Assembly: GCA_032622095.1 (NCBI GenBank)
Contig: CP136064.1
Span: 178,080,247 to 178,144,246, forward strand
Origin: Siphonodentalium dalli
Taxonomy: Eukaryota; Mollusca; Scaphopoda; Gadilida; Siphonodentaliidae
DNA length: 64,000 nt
Direction: 5' to 3'
Shown: positions 16,348-28,600 of the stretch, piece after piece
Layout: each line of letters begins with the position of its first letter
How positions within the stretch are numbered: the stretch's first letter is position 1
Program-made: the position numbers and the translations under genes
The notes under the pieces: model-generated
What the model was told of the DNA's origin: nothing
Databases searched by the model: none
What the model saw: the letters and a program-made list of their open reading frames with translations, nothing else

Positions 16348-16575
16348 TTGCTTTCTGCACAAAACGGGTGATATCTATTTGAGAAGTTTGTGGCGCCAAA
16401 TGTTAAGGCCAGAATATTATGCGCACAGCATATAATGGAATAATTTGGGGCTCGATTTTATTGTGTATTGCGCAAACACGCTATTTGATGTTTGTAAACA
16501 ATCAAATTGGGAACCAGGTGGTCGGGTATTATGATTTTGTGATGGAAACCGAGATGGTGCATCGTTTTCGAGTAT

Positions 16576-16580
16576 AAAAA
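16576..16580 (-). terminator. Pol III terminator, T5 (type for the left array)
   Basis: Five Ts on the - strand, 7 nt after the tRNA 3' end. The same run lies at the same place in every left-array unit; some units near the gap show six Ts, probably consensus error. The anticodon loop itself contains TTTT, a weaker run that all tRNA-Lys(UUU) genes carry. Confidence 0.85.
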
Positions 16581-16587
16581 CTAACGT

Positions 16588-16682
16588 CGCCCGATATGGG
16601 ACTTGAACCCATGACCCTCAGATGACTCTGAATTTAGCAGACTCTTAAAAGTCTGATGCTCTACCGACTGAGCTAACCGGGC
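16588..16682 (-). tRNA. tRNA-Lys(UUU) with 22-nt intron, first complete copy (type for the array)
   Basis: Decodes AAA/AAG lysine codons. The mature form is 73 nt with a full cloverleaf: acceptor GCCCGGT/ATCGGGC (one G-U) plus discriminator G, D arm GCTC/GAGC, anticodon stem TCAGA/TCTGA with loop CTTTTAA, variable GGGTC, T arm ATGGG/CCCAT. Internal promoter: A box TAGCTCAGTCGG at 16664-16675, B box GGTTCAAGTCC at 16599-16609. A 22-nt intron (16624-16645) sits at the canonical site between tRNA positions 37 and 38; its UAAA can pair with the anticodon UUUA, as eukaryotic pre-tRNA introns usually do before cutting by the TSEN nuclease. A 7-nt trailer and a T5 terminator follow. 5' flank is variant B. 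CCA is not encoded. Confidence 0.97.
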
Positions 16683-19600
16683 TGCTGGCTAGTGGGGCCA
16701 CCATTTGCTTTCTGCACAAAACGGGTGATATCTATTTGAGAAGTTTGTGGCGCCAAATGTTAAGGCCAGAATATTATGCGCACAGCATATAATGGAATAA
16801 TTTGGGGCTCGATTTTATTGTGTATTGCGCAAACACGCTATTTGATGTTTGTAAACAATCAAATTGGGAACCAGGTGGTCGGGTATTATGATTTTGTGAT
16901 GGAAACCGAGATGGTGCATCGTTTTCGAGTATAAAAACTAACGTCGCCCGATATGGGACTTGAACCCATGACCCTCAGATGACTCTGAATTTAGCAGACT
17001 CTTAAAAGTCTGATGCTCTACCGACTGAGCTAACCGGGCTGGTTGCTAGTGGGGCCACCATTTGCTTTCTGCACAAAACGGGTGATATCTATTTGAGAAG
17101 TTTGTGGCGCCAAATGTTAAGGCCAGAATATTATGCGCACAGCATATAATGGAATAATTTGGGGCTCGATTTTATTGTGTATTGCGCAAACACGCTATTT
17201 GATGTTTGTAAACAATCAAATTGGGAACCAGGTGGTCGGGTATTATGATTTTGTGATGGAAACCGAGATGGTGCATCGTTTTCGAGTATAAAAACTAACG
17301 TCGCCCGATATGGGACTTGAACCCATGACCCTCAGATGACTCTGAATTTAGCAGACTCTTAAAAGTCTGATGCTCTACCGACTGAGCTAACCGGGCTGGT
17401 TGCTAGTGGGGCCACCATTTGCTTTCTGCACAAAACGGGTGATATCTATTTGAGAAGTTTGTGGCGCCAAATGTTAAGGCCAGAATATTATGCGCACAGC
17501 ATATAATGGAATAATTTGGGGCTCGATTTTATTGTGTATTGCGCAAACACGCTATTTGATGTTTGTAAACAATCAAATTGGGAACCAGGTGGTCGGGTAT
17601 TATGATTTTGTGATGGAAACCGAGATGGTGCATCGTTTTCGAGTATAAAAACTAACGTCGCCCGATATGGGACTTGAACCCATGACCCTCAGATGACTCT
17701 GAATTTAGCAGACTCTTAAAAGTCTGATGCTCTACCGACTGAGCTAACCGGGCTGGTTGCTAGTGGGGCCACCATTTGCTTTCTGCACAAAACGGGTGAT
17801 ATCTATTTGAGAAGTTTGTGGCGCCAAATGTTAAGGCCAGAATATTATGCGCACAGCATATAATGGAATAATTTGGGGCTCGATTTTATTGTGTATTGCG
17901 CAAACACGCTATTTGATGTTTGTAAACAATCAAATTGGGAACCAGGTGGTCGGGTATTATGATTTTGTGATGGAAACCGAGATGGTGCATCGTTTTCGAG
18001 TATAAAAACTAACGTCGCCCGATATGGGACTTGAACCCATGACCCTCAGATGACTCTGAATTTAGCAGACTCTTAAAAGTCTGATGCTCTACCGACTGAG
18101 CTAACCGGGCTGGTTGCTAGTGGGGCCACCATTTGCTTTCTGCACAAAACGGGTGATATCTATTTGAGAAGTTTGTGGCGCCAAATGTTAAGGCCAGAAT
18201 ATTATGCGCACAGCATATAATGGAATAATTTGGGGCTCGATTTTATTGTGTATTGCGCAAACACGCTATTTGATGTTTGTAAACAATCAAATTGGGAACC
18301 AGGTGGTCGGGTATTATGATTTTGTGATGGAAACCGAGATGGTGCATCGTTTTCGAGTATAAAAACTAAAGTCGCCCGATATGGGACTTGAACCCATGAC
18401 CCTCAGATGACTCTGAATTTAGCAGACTCTTAAAAGTCTGATGCTCTACCGACTGAGCTAACCGGGCTGCTGGCTAGTGGGGCCACCATTTGCTTTCTGC
18501 ACAAAACGGGTGATATCTATTTGAGAAGTTTGTGGCGCCAAATGTTAAGGCCAGAATATTATGCGCACAGCATATAATGGAATAATTTGGGGCTCGATTT
18601 TATTGTGTATTGCGCAAACACGCTATTTGATGTTTGTAAACAATCAAATTGGGAACCAGGTGGTCGGGTATTATGATTTTGTGATGGAAACCGAGATGGT
18701 GCATCGTTTTCGAGTATAAAAACTAACGTCGCCCGATATGGGACTTGAACCCATGACCCTCAGATGACTCTGAATTTAGCAGACTCTTAAAAGTCTGATG
18801 CTCTACCGACTGAGCTAACCGGGCTGGTTGCTAGTGGGGCCACCATTTGCTTTCTGCACAAAACGGGTGATATCTATTTGAGAAGTTTGTGGCGCCAAAT
18901 GTTAAGGCCAGAATATTATGCGCACAGCATATAATGGAATAATTTGGGGCTCGATTTTATTGTGTATTGCGCAAACACGCTATTTGATGTTTGTAAACAA
19001 TCAAATTGGGAACCAGGTGGTCGGGTATTATGATTTTGTGATGGAAACCGAGATGGTGCATCGTTTTCGAGTATAAAAACTAACGTCGCCCGATATGGGA
19101 CTTGAACCCATGACCCTCAGATGACTCTGAATTTAGCAGACTCTTAAAAGTCTGATGCTCTACCGACTGAGCTAACCGGGCTGGTTGCTAGTGGGGCCAC
19201 CATTTGCTTTCTGCACAAAACGGGTGATATCTATTTGAGAAGTTTGTGGCGCCAAATGTTAAGGCCAGAATATTATGCGCACAGCATATAATGGAATAAT
19301 TTGGGGCTCGATTTTATTGTGTATTGCGCAAACACGCTATTTGATGTTTGTAAACAATCAAATTGGGAACCAGGTGGTCGGGTATTATGATTTTGTGATG
19401 GAAACCGAGATGGTGCATCGTTTTCGAGTATAAAAACTAACGTCGCCCGATATGGGACTTGAACCCATGACCCTCAGATGACTCTGAATTTAGCAGACTC
19501 TTAAAAGTCTGATGCTCTACCGACTGAGCTAACCGGGCTGCTGGCTAGTGGGGCCACCATTTGCTTTCTGCACAAAACGGGTGATATCTATTTGAGAAGT

Positions 19601-22600
19601 TTGTGGCGCCAAATGTTAAGGCCAGAATATTATGCGCACAGCATATAATGGAATAATTTGGGGCTCGATTTTATTGTGTATTGCGCAAACACGCTATTTG
19701 ATGTTTGTAAACAATCAAATTGGGAACCAGGTGGTCGGGTATTATGATTTTGTGATGGAAACCGAGATGGTGCATCGTTTTCGAGTATAAAAACTAACGT
19801 CGCCCGATATGGGACTTGAACCCATGACCCTCAGATGACTCTGAATTTAGCAGACTCTTAAAAGTCTGATGCTCTACCGACTGAGCTAACCGGGCTGGTT
19901 GCTAGTGGGGCCACCATTTGCTTTCTGCACAAAACGGGTGATATCTATTTGAGAAGTTTGTGGCGCCAAATGTTAAGGCCAGAATATTATGCGCACAGCA
20001 TATAATGGAATAATTTGGGGCTCGATTTTATTGTGTATTGCGCAAACACGCTATTTGATGTTTGTAAACAATCAAATTGGGAACCAGGTGGTCGGGTATT
20101 ATGATTTTGTGATGGAAACCGAGATGGTGCATCGTTTTCGAGTATAAAAACTAACGTCGCCCGATATGGGACTTGAACCCATGACCCTCAGATGACTCTG
20201 AATTTAGCAGACTCTTAAAAGTCTGATGCTCTACCGACTGAGCTAACCGGGCTGCTGGCTAGTGGGGCCACCATTTGCTTTCTGCACAAAACGGGTGATA
20301 TCTATTTGAGAAGTTTGTGGCGCCAAATGTTAAGGCCAGAATATTATGCGCACAGCATATAATGGAATAATTTGGGGCTCGATTTTATTGTGTATTGCGC
20401 AAACACGCTATTTGATGTTTGTAAACAATCAAATTGGGAACCAGGTGGTCGGGTATTATGATTTTGTGATGGAAACCGAGATGGTGCATCGTTTTCGAGT
20501 ATAAAAACTAACGTCGCCCGATATGGGACTTGAACCCATGACCCTCAGATGACTCTGAATTTAGCAGACTCTTAAAAGTCTGATGCTCTACCGACTGAGC
20601 TAACCGGGCTGGTTGCTAGTGGGGCCACCATTTGCTTTCTGCACAAAACGGGTGATATCTATTTGAGAAGTTTGTGGCGCCAAATGTTAAGGCCAGAATA
20701 TTATGCGCACAGCATATAATGGAATAATTTGGGGCTCGATTTTATTGTGTATTGCGCAAACACGCTATTTGATGTTTGTAAACAATCAAATTGGGAACCA
20801 GGTGGTCGGGTATTATGATTTTGTGATGGAAACCGAGATGGTGCATCGTTTTCGAGTATAAAAACTAACGTCGCCCGATATGGGACTTGAACCCATGACC
20901 CTCAGATGACTCTGAATTTAGCAGACTCTTAAAAGTCTGATGCTCTACCGACTGAGCTAACCGGGCTGGTTGCTAGTGGGGCCACCATTTGCTTTCTGCA
21001 CAAAACGGGTGATATCTATTTGAGAAGTTTGTGGCGCCAAATGTTAAGGCCAGAATATTATGCGCACAGCATATAATGGAATAATTTGGGGCTCGATTTT
21101 ATTGTGTATTGCGCAAACACGCTATTTGATGTTTGTAAACAATCAAATTGGGAACCAGGTGGTCGGGTATTATGATTTTGTGATGGAAACCGAGATGGTG
21201 CATCGTTTTCGAGTATAAAAACTAACGTCGCCCGATATGGGACTTGAACCCATGACCCTCAGATGACTCTGAATTTAGCAGACTCTTAAAAGTCTGATGC
21301 TCTACCGACTGAGCTAACCGGGCTGGTTGCTAGTGGGGCCACCATTTGCTTTCTGCACAAAACGGGTGATATCTATTTGAGAAGTTTGTGGCGCCAAATG
21401 TTAAGGCCAGAATATTATGCGCACAGCATATAATGGAATAATTTGGGGCTCGATTTTATTGTGTATTGCGCAAACACGCTATTTGATGTTTGTAAACAAT
21501 CAAATTGGGAACCAGGTGGTCGGGTATTATGATTTTGTGATGGAAACCGAGATGGTGCATCGTTTTCGAGTATAAAAACTAACGTCGCCCGATATGGGAC
21601 TTGAACCCATGACCCTCAGATGACTCTGAATTTAGCAGACTCTTAAAAGTCTGATGCTCTACCGACTGAGCTAACCGGGCTGGTTGCTAGTGGGGCCACC
21701 ATTTGCTTTCTGCACAAAACGGGTGATATCTATTTGAGAAGTTTGTGGCGCCAAATGTTAAGGCCAGAATATTATGCGCACAGCATATAATGGAATAATT
21801 TGGGGCTCGATTTTATTGTGTATTGCGCAAACACGCTATTTGATGTTTGTAAACAATCAAATTGGGAACCAGGTGGTCGGGTATTATGATTTTGTGATGG
21901 AAACCGAGATGGTGCATCGTTTTCGAGTATAAAAACTAACGTCGCCCGATATGGGACTTGAACCCATGACCCTCAGATGACTCTGAATTTAGCAGACTCT
22001 TAAAAGTCTGATGCTCTACCGACTGAGCTAACCGGGCTGCTGGCTAGTGGGGCCACCATTTGCTTTCTGCACAAAACGGGTGATATCTATTTGAGAAGTT
22101 TGTGGCGCCAAATGTTAAGGCCAGAATATTATGCGCACAGCATATAATGGAATAATTTGGGGCTCGATTTTATTGTGTATTGCGCAAACACGCTATTTGA
22201 TGTTTGTAAACAATCAAATTGGGAACCAGGTGGTCGGGTATTATGATTTTGTGATGGAAACCGAGATGGTGCATCGTTTTCGAGTATAAAAACTAACGTC
22301 GCCCGATATGGGACTTGAACCCATGACCCTCAGATGACTCTGAATTTAGCAGACTCTTAAAAGTCTGATGCTCTACCGACTGAGCTAACCGGGCTGGTTG
22401 CTAGTGGGGCCACCATTTGCTTTCTGCACAAAACGGGTGATATCTATTTGAGAAGTTTGTGGCGCCAAATGTTAAGGCCAGAATATTATGCGCACAGCAT
22501 ATAATGGAATAATTTGGGGCTCGATTTTATTGTGTATTGCGCAAACACGCTATTTGATGTTTGTAAACAATCAAATTGGGAACCAGGTGGTCGGGTATTA

Positions 22601-25600
22601 TGATTTTGTGATGGAAACCGAGATGGTGCATCGTTTTCGAGTATAAAAACTAACGTCGCCCGATATGGGACTTGAACCCATGACCCTCAGATGACTCTGA
22701 ATTTAGCAGACTCTTAAAAGTCTGATGCTCTACCGACTGAGCTAACCGGGCTGGTTGCTAGTGGGGCCACCATTTGCTTTCTGCACAAAACGGGTGATAT
22801 CTATTTGAGAAGTTTGTGGCGCCAAATGTTAAGGCCAGAATATTATGCGCACAGCATATAATGGAATAATTTGGGGCTCGATTTTATTGTGTATTGCGCA
22901 AACACGCTATTTGATGTTTGTAAACAATCAAATTGGGAACCAGGTGGTCGGGTATTATGATTTTGTGATGGAAACCGAGATGGTGCATCGTTTTCGAGTA
23001 TAAAAACTAACGTCGCCCGATATGGGACTTGAACCCATGACCCTCAGATGACTCTGAATTTAGCAGACTCTTAAAAGTCTGATGCTCTACCGACTGAGCT
23101 AACCGGGCTGCTGGCTAGTGGGGCCACCATTTGCTTTCTGCACAAAACGGGTGATATCTATTTGAGAAGTTTGTGGCGCCAAATGTTAAGGCCAGAATAT
23201 TATGCGCACAGCATATAATGGAATAATTTGGGGCTCGATTTTATTGTGTATTGCGCAAACACGCTATTTGATGTTTGTAAACAATCAAATTGGGAACCAG
23301 GTGGTCGGGTATTATGATTTTGTGATGGAAACCGAGATGGTGCATCGTTTTCGAGTATAAAAACTAACGTCGCCCGATATGGGACTTGAACCCATGACCC
23401 TCAGATGACTCTGAATTTAGCAGACTCTTAAAAGTCTGATGCTCTACCGACTGAGCTAACCGGGCTGGTTGCTAGTGGGGCCACCATTTGCTTTCTGCAC
23501 AAAACGGGTGATATCTATTTGAGAAGTTTGTGGCGCCAAATGTTAAGGCCAGAATATTATGCGCACAGCATATAATGGAATAATTTGGGGCTCGATTTTA
23601 TTGTGTATTGCGCAAACACGCTATTTGATGTTTGTAAACAATCAAATTGGGAACCAGGTGGTCGGGTATTATGATTTTGTGATGGAAACCGAGATGGTGC
23701 ATCGTTTTCGAGTATAAAAACTAACGTCGCCCGATATGGGACTTGAACCCATGACCCTCAGATGACTCTGAATTTAGCAGACTCTTAAAAGTCTGATGCT
23801 CTACCGACTGAGCTAACCGGGCTGGTTGCTAGTGGGGCCACCATTTGCTTTCTGCACAAAACGGGTGATATCTATTTGAGAAGTTTGTGGCGCCAAATGT
23901 TAAGGCCAGAATATTATGCGCACAGCATATAATGGAATAATTTGGGGCTCGATTTTATTGTGTATTGCGCAAACACGCTATTTGATGTTTGTAAACAATC
24001 AAATTGGGAACCAGGTGGTCGGGTATTATGATTTTGTGATGGAAACCGAGATGGTGCATCGTTTTCGAGTATAAAAACTAACGTCGCCCGATATGGGACT
24101 TGAACCCATGACCCTCAGATGACTCTGAATTTAGCAGACTCTTAAAAGTCTGATGCTCTACCGACTGAGCTAACCGGGCTGGTTGCTAGTGGGGCCACCA
24201 TTTGCTTTCTGCACAAAACGGGTGATATCTATTTGAGAAGTTTGTGGCGCCAAATGTTAAGGCCAGAATATTATGCGCACAGCATATAATGGAATAATTT
24301 GGGGCTCGATTTTATTGTGTATTGCGCAAACACGCTATTTGATGTTTGTAAACAATCAAATTGGGAACCAGGTGGTCGGGTATTATGATTTTGTGATGGA
24401 AACCGAGATGGTGCATCGTTTTCGAGTATAAAAACTAACGTCGCCCGATATGGGACTTGAACCCATGACCCTCAGATGACTCTGAATTTAGCAGACTCTT
24501 AAAAGTCTGATGCTCTACCGACTGAGCTAACCGGGCTGCTTGCTAGTGGGGCCACCATTTGCTTTCTGCACAAAACGGGTGATATCTATTTGAGAAGTTT
24601 GTGGCGCCAAATGTTAAGGCCAGAATATTATGCGCACAGCATATAATGGAATAATTTGGGGCTCGATTTTATTGTGTATTGCGCAAACACGCTATTTGAT
24701 GTTTGTAAACAATCAAATTGGGAACCAGGTGGTCGGGTATTATGATTTTGTGATGGAAACCGAGATGGTGCATCGTTTTCGAGTATAAAAACTAACGTCG
24801 CCCGATATGGGACTTGAACCCATGACCCTCAGATGACTCTGAATTTAGCAGACTCTTAAAAGTCTGATGCTCTACCGACTGAGCTAACCGGGCTGCTGGC
24901 TAGTGGGGCCACCATTTGCTTTCTGCACAAAACGGGTGATATCTATTTGAGAAGTTTGTGGCGCCAAATGTTAAGGCCAGAATATTATGCGCACAGCATA
25001 TAATGGAATAATTTGGGGCTCGATTTTATTGTGTATTGCGCAAACACGCTATTTGATGTTTGTAAACAATCAAATTGGGAACCAGGTGGTCGGGTATTAT
25101 GATTTTGTGATGGAAACCGAGATGGTGCATCGTTTTCGAGTATAAAAACTAACGTCGCCCGATATGGGACTTGAACCCATGACCCTCAGATGACTCTGAA
25201 TTTAGCAGACTCTTAAAAGTCTGATGCTCTACCGACTGAGCTAACCGGGCTGGTTGCTAGTGGGGCCACCATTTGCTTTCTGCACAAAACGGGTGATATC
25301 TATTTGAGAAGTTTGTGGCGCCAAATGTTAAGGCCAGAATATTATGCGCACAGCATATAATGGAATAATTTGGGGCTCGATTTTATTGTGTATTGCGCAA
25401 ACACGCTATTTGATGTTTGTAAACAATCAAATTGGGAACCAGGTGGTCGGGTATTATGATTTTGTGATGGAAACCGAGATGGTGCATCGTTTTCGAGTAT
25501 AAAAACTAACGTCGCCCGATATGGGACTTGAACCCATGACCCTCAGATGACTCTGAATTTAGCAGACTCTTAAAAGTCTGATGCTCTACCGACTGAGCTA

Positions 25601-28600
25601 ACCGGGCTGGTTGCTAGTGGGGCCACCATTTGCTTTCTGCACAAAACGGGTGATATCTATTTGAGAAGTTTGTGGCGCCAAATGTTAAGGCCAGAATATT
25701 ATGCGCACAGCATATAATGGAATAATTTGGGGCTCGATTTTATTGTGTATTGCGCAAACACGCTATTTGATGTTTGTAAACAATCAAATTGGGAACCAGG
25801 TGGTCGGGTATTATGATTTTGTGATGGAAACCGAGATGGTGCATCGTTTTCGAGTATAAAAACTAACGTCGCCCGATATGGGACTTGAACCCATGACCCT
25901 CAGATGACTCTGAATTTAGCAGACTCTTAAAAGTCTGATGCTCTACCGACTGAGCTAACCGGGCTGGTTGCTAGTGGGGCCACCATTTGCTTTCTGCACA
26001 AAACGGGTGATATCTATTTGAGAAGTTTGTGGCGCCAAATGTTAAGGCCAGAATATTATGCGCACAGCATATAATGGAATAATTTGGGGCTCGATTTTAT
26101 TGTGTATTGCGCAAACACGCTATTTGATGTTTGTAAACAATCAAATTGGGAACCAGGTGGTCGGGTATTATGATTTTGTGATGGAAACCGAGATGGTGCA
26201 TCGTTTTCGAGTATAAAAACTAACGTCGCCCGATATGGGACTTGAACCCATGACCCTCAGATGACTCTGAATTTAGCAGACTCTTAAAAGTCTGATGCTC
26301 TACCGACTGAGCTAACCGGGCTGGTTGCTAGTGGGGCCACCATTTGCTTTCTGCACAAAACGGGTGATATCTATTTGAGAAGTTTGTGGCGCCAAATGTT
26401 AAGGCCAGAATATTATGCGCACAGCATATAATGGAATAATTTGGGGCTCGATTTTATTGTGTATTGCGCAAACACGCTATTTGATGTTTGTAAACAATCA
26501 AATTGGGAACCAGGTGGTCGGGTATTATGATTTTGTGATGGAAACCGAGATGGTGCATCGTTTTCGAGTATAAAAACTAACGTCGCCCGATATGGGACTT
26601 GAACCCATGACCCTCAGATGACTCTGAATTTAGCAGACTCTTAAAAGTCTGATGCTCTACCGACTGAGCTAACCGGGCTGCTTGCTAGTGGGGCCACCAT
26701 TTGCTTTCTGCACAAAACGGGTGATATCTATTTGAGAAGTTTGTGGCGCCAAATGTTAAGGCCAGAATATTATGCGCACAGCATATAATGGAATAATTTG
26801 GGGCTCGATTTTATTGTGTATTGCGCAAACACGCTATTTGATGTTTGTAAACAATCAAATTGGGAACCAGGTGGTCGGGTATTATGATTTTGTGATGGAA
26901 ACCGAGATGGTGCATCGTTTTCGAGTATAAAAACTAACGTCGCCCGATATGGGACTTGAACCCATGACCCTCAGATGACTCTGAATTTAGCAGACTCTTA
27001 AAAGTCTGATGCTCTACCGACTGAGCTAACCGGGCTGCTGGCTAGTGGGGCCACCATTTGCTTTCTGCACAAAACGGGTGATATCTATTTGAGAAGTTTG
27101 TGGCGCCAAATGTTAAGGCCAGAATATTATGCGCACAGCATATAATGGAATAATTTGGGGCTCGATTTTATTGTGTATTGCGCAAACACGCTATTTGATG
27201 TTTGTAAACAATCAAATTGGGAACCAGGTGGTCGGGTATTATGATTTTGTGATGGAAACCGAGATGGTGCATCGTTTTCGAGTATAAAAACTAACGTCGC
27301 CCGATATGGGACTTGAACCCATGACCCTCAGATGACTCTGAATTTAGCAGACTCTTAAAAGTCTGATGCTCTACCGACTGAGCTAACCGGGCTGCTTGCT
27401 AGTGGGGCCACCATTTGCTTTCTGCACAAAACGGGTGATATCTATTTGAGAAGTTTGTGGCGCCAAATGTTAAGGCCAGAATATTATGCGCACAGCATAT
27501 AATGGAATAATTTGGGGCTCGATTTTATTGTGTATTGCGCAAACACGCTATTTGATGTTTGTAAACAATCAAATTGGGAACCAGGTGGTCGGGTATTATG
27601 ATTTTGTGATGGAAACCGAGATGGTGCATCGTTTTCGAGTATAAAAACTAACGTCGCCCGATATGGGACTTGAACCCATGACCCTCAGATGACTCTGAAT
27701 TTAGCAGACTCTTAAAAGTCTGATGCTCTACCGACTGAGCTAACCGGGCTGCTGGCTAGTGGGGCCACCATTTGCTTTCTGCACAAAACGGGTGATATCT
27801 ATTTGAGAAGTTTGTGGCGCCAAATGTTAAGGCCAGAATATTATGCGCACAGCATATAATGGAATAATTTGGGGCTCGATTTTATTGTGTATTGCGCAAA
27901 CACGCTATTTGATGTTTGTAAACAATCAAATTGGGAACCAGGTGGTCGGGTATTATGATTTTGTGATGGAAACCGAGATGGTGCATCGTTTTCGAGTATA
28001 AAAACTAACGTCGCCCGATATGGGACTTGAACCCATGACCCTCAGATGACTCTGAATTTAGCAGACTCTTAAAAGTCTGATGCTCTACCGACTGAGCTAA
28101 CCGGGCTGGTTGCTAGTGGGGCCACCATTTGCTTTCTGCACAAAACGGGTGATATCTATTTGAGAAGTTTGTGGCGCCAAATGTTAAGGCCAGAATATTA
28201 TGCGCACAGCATATAATGGAATAATTTGGGGCTCGATTTTATTGTGTATTGCGCAAACACGCTATTTGATGTTTGTAAACAATCAAATTGGGAACCAGGT
28301 GGTCGGGTATTATGATTTTGTGATGGAAACCGAGATGGTGCATCGTTTTCGAGTATAAAAACTAACGTCGCCCGATATGGGACTTGAACCCATGACCCTC
28401 AGATGACTCTGAATTTAGCAGACTCTTAAAAGTCTGATGCTCTACCGACTGAGCTAACCGGGCTGGTTGCTAGTGGGGCCACCATTTGCTTTCTGCACAA
28501 AACGGGTGATATCTATTTGAGAAGTTTGTGGCGCCAAATGTTAAGGCCAGAATATTATGCGCACAGCATATAATGGAATAATTTGGGGCTCGATTTTATT

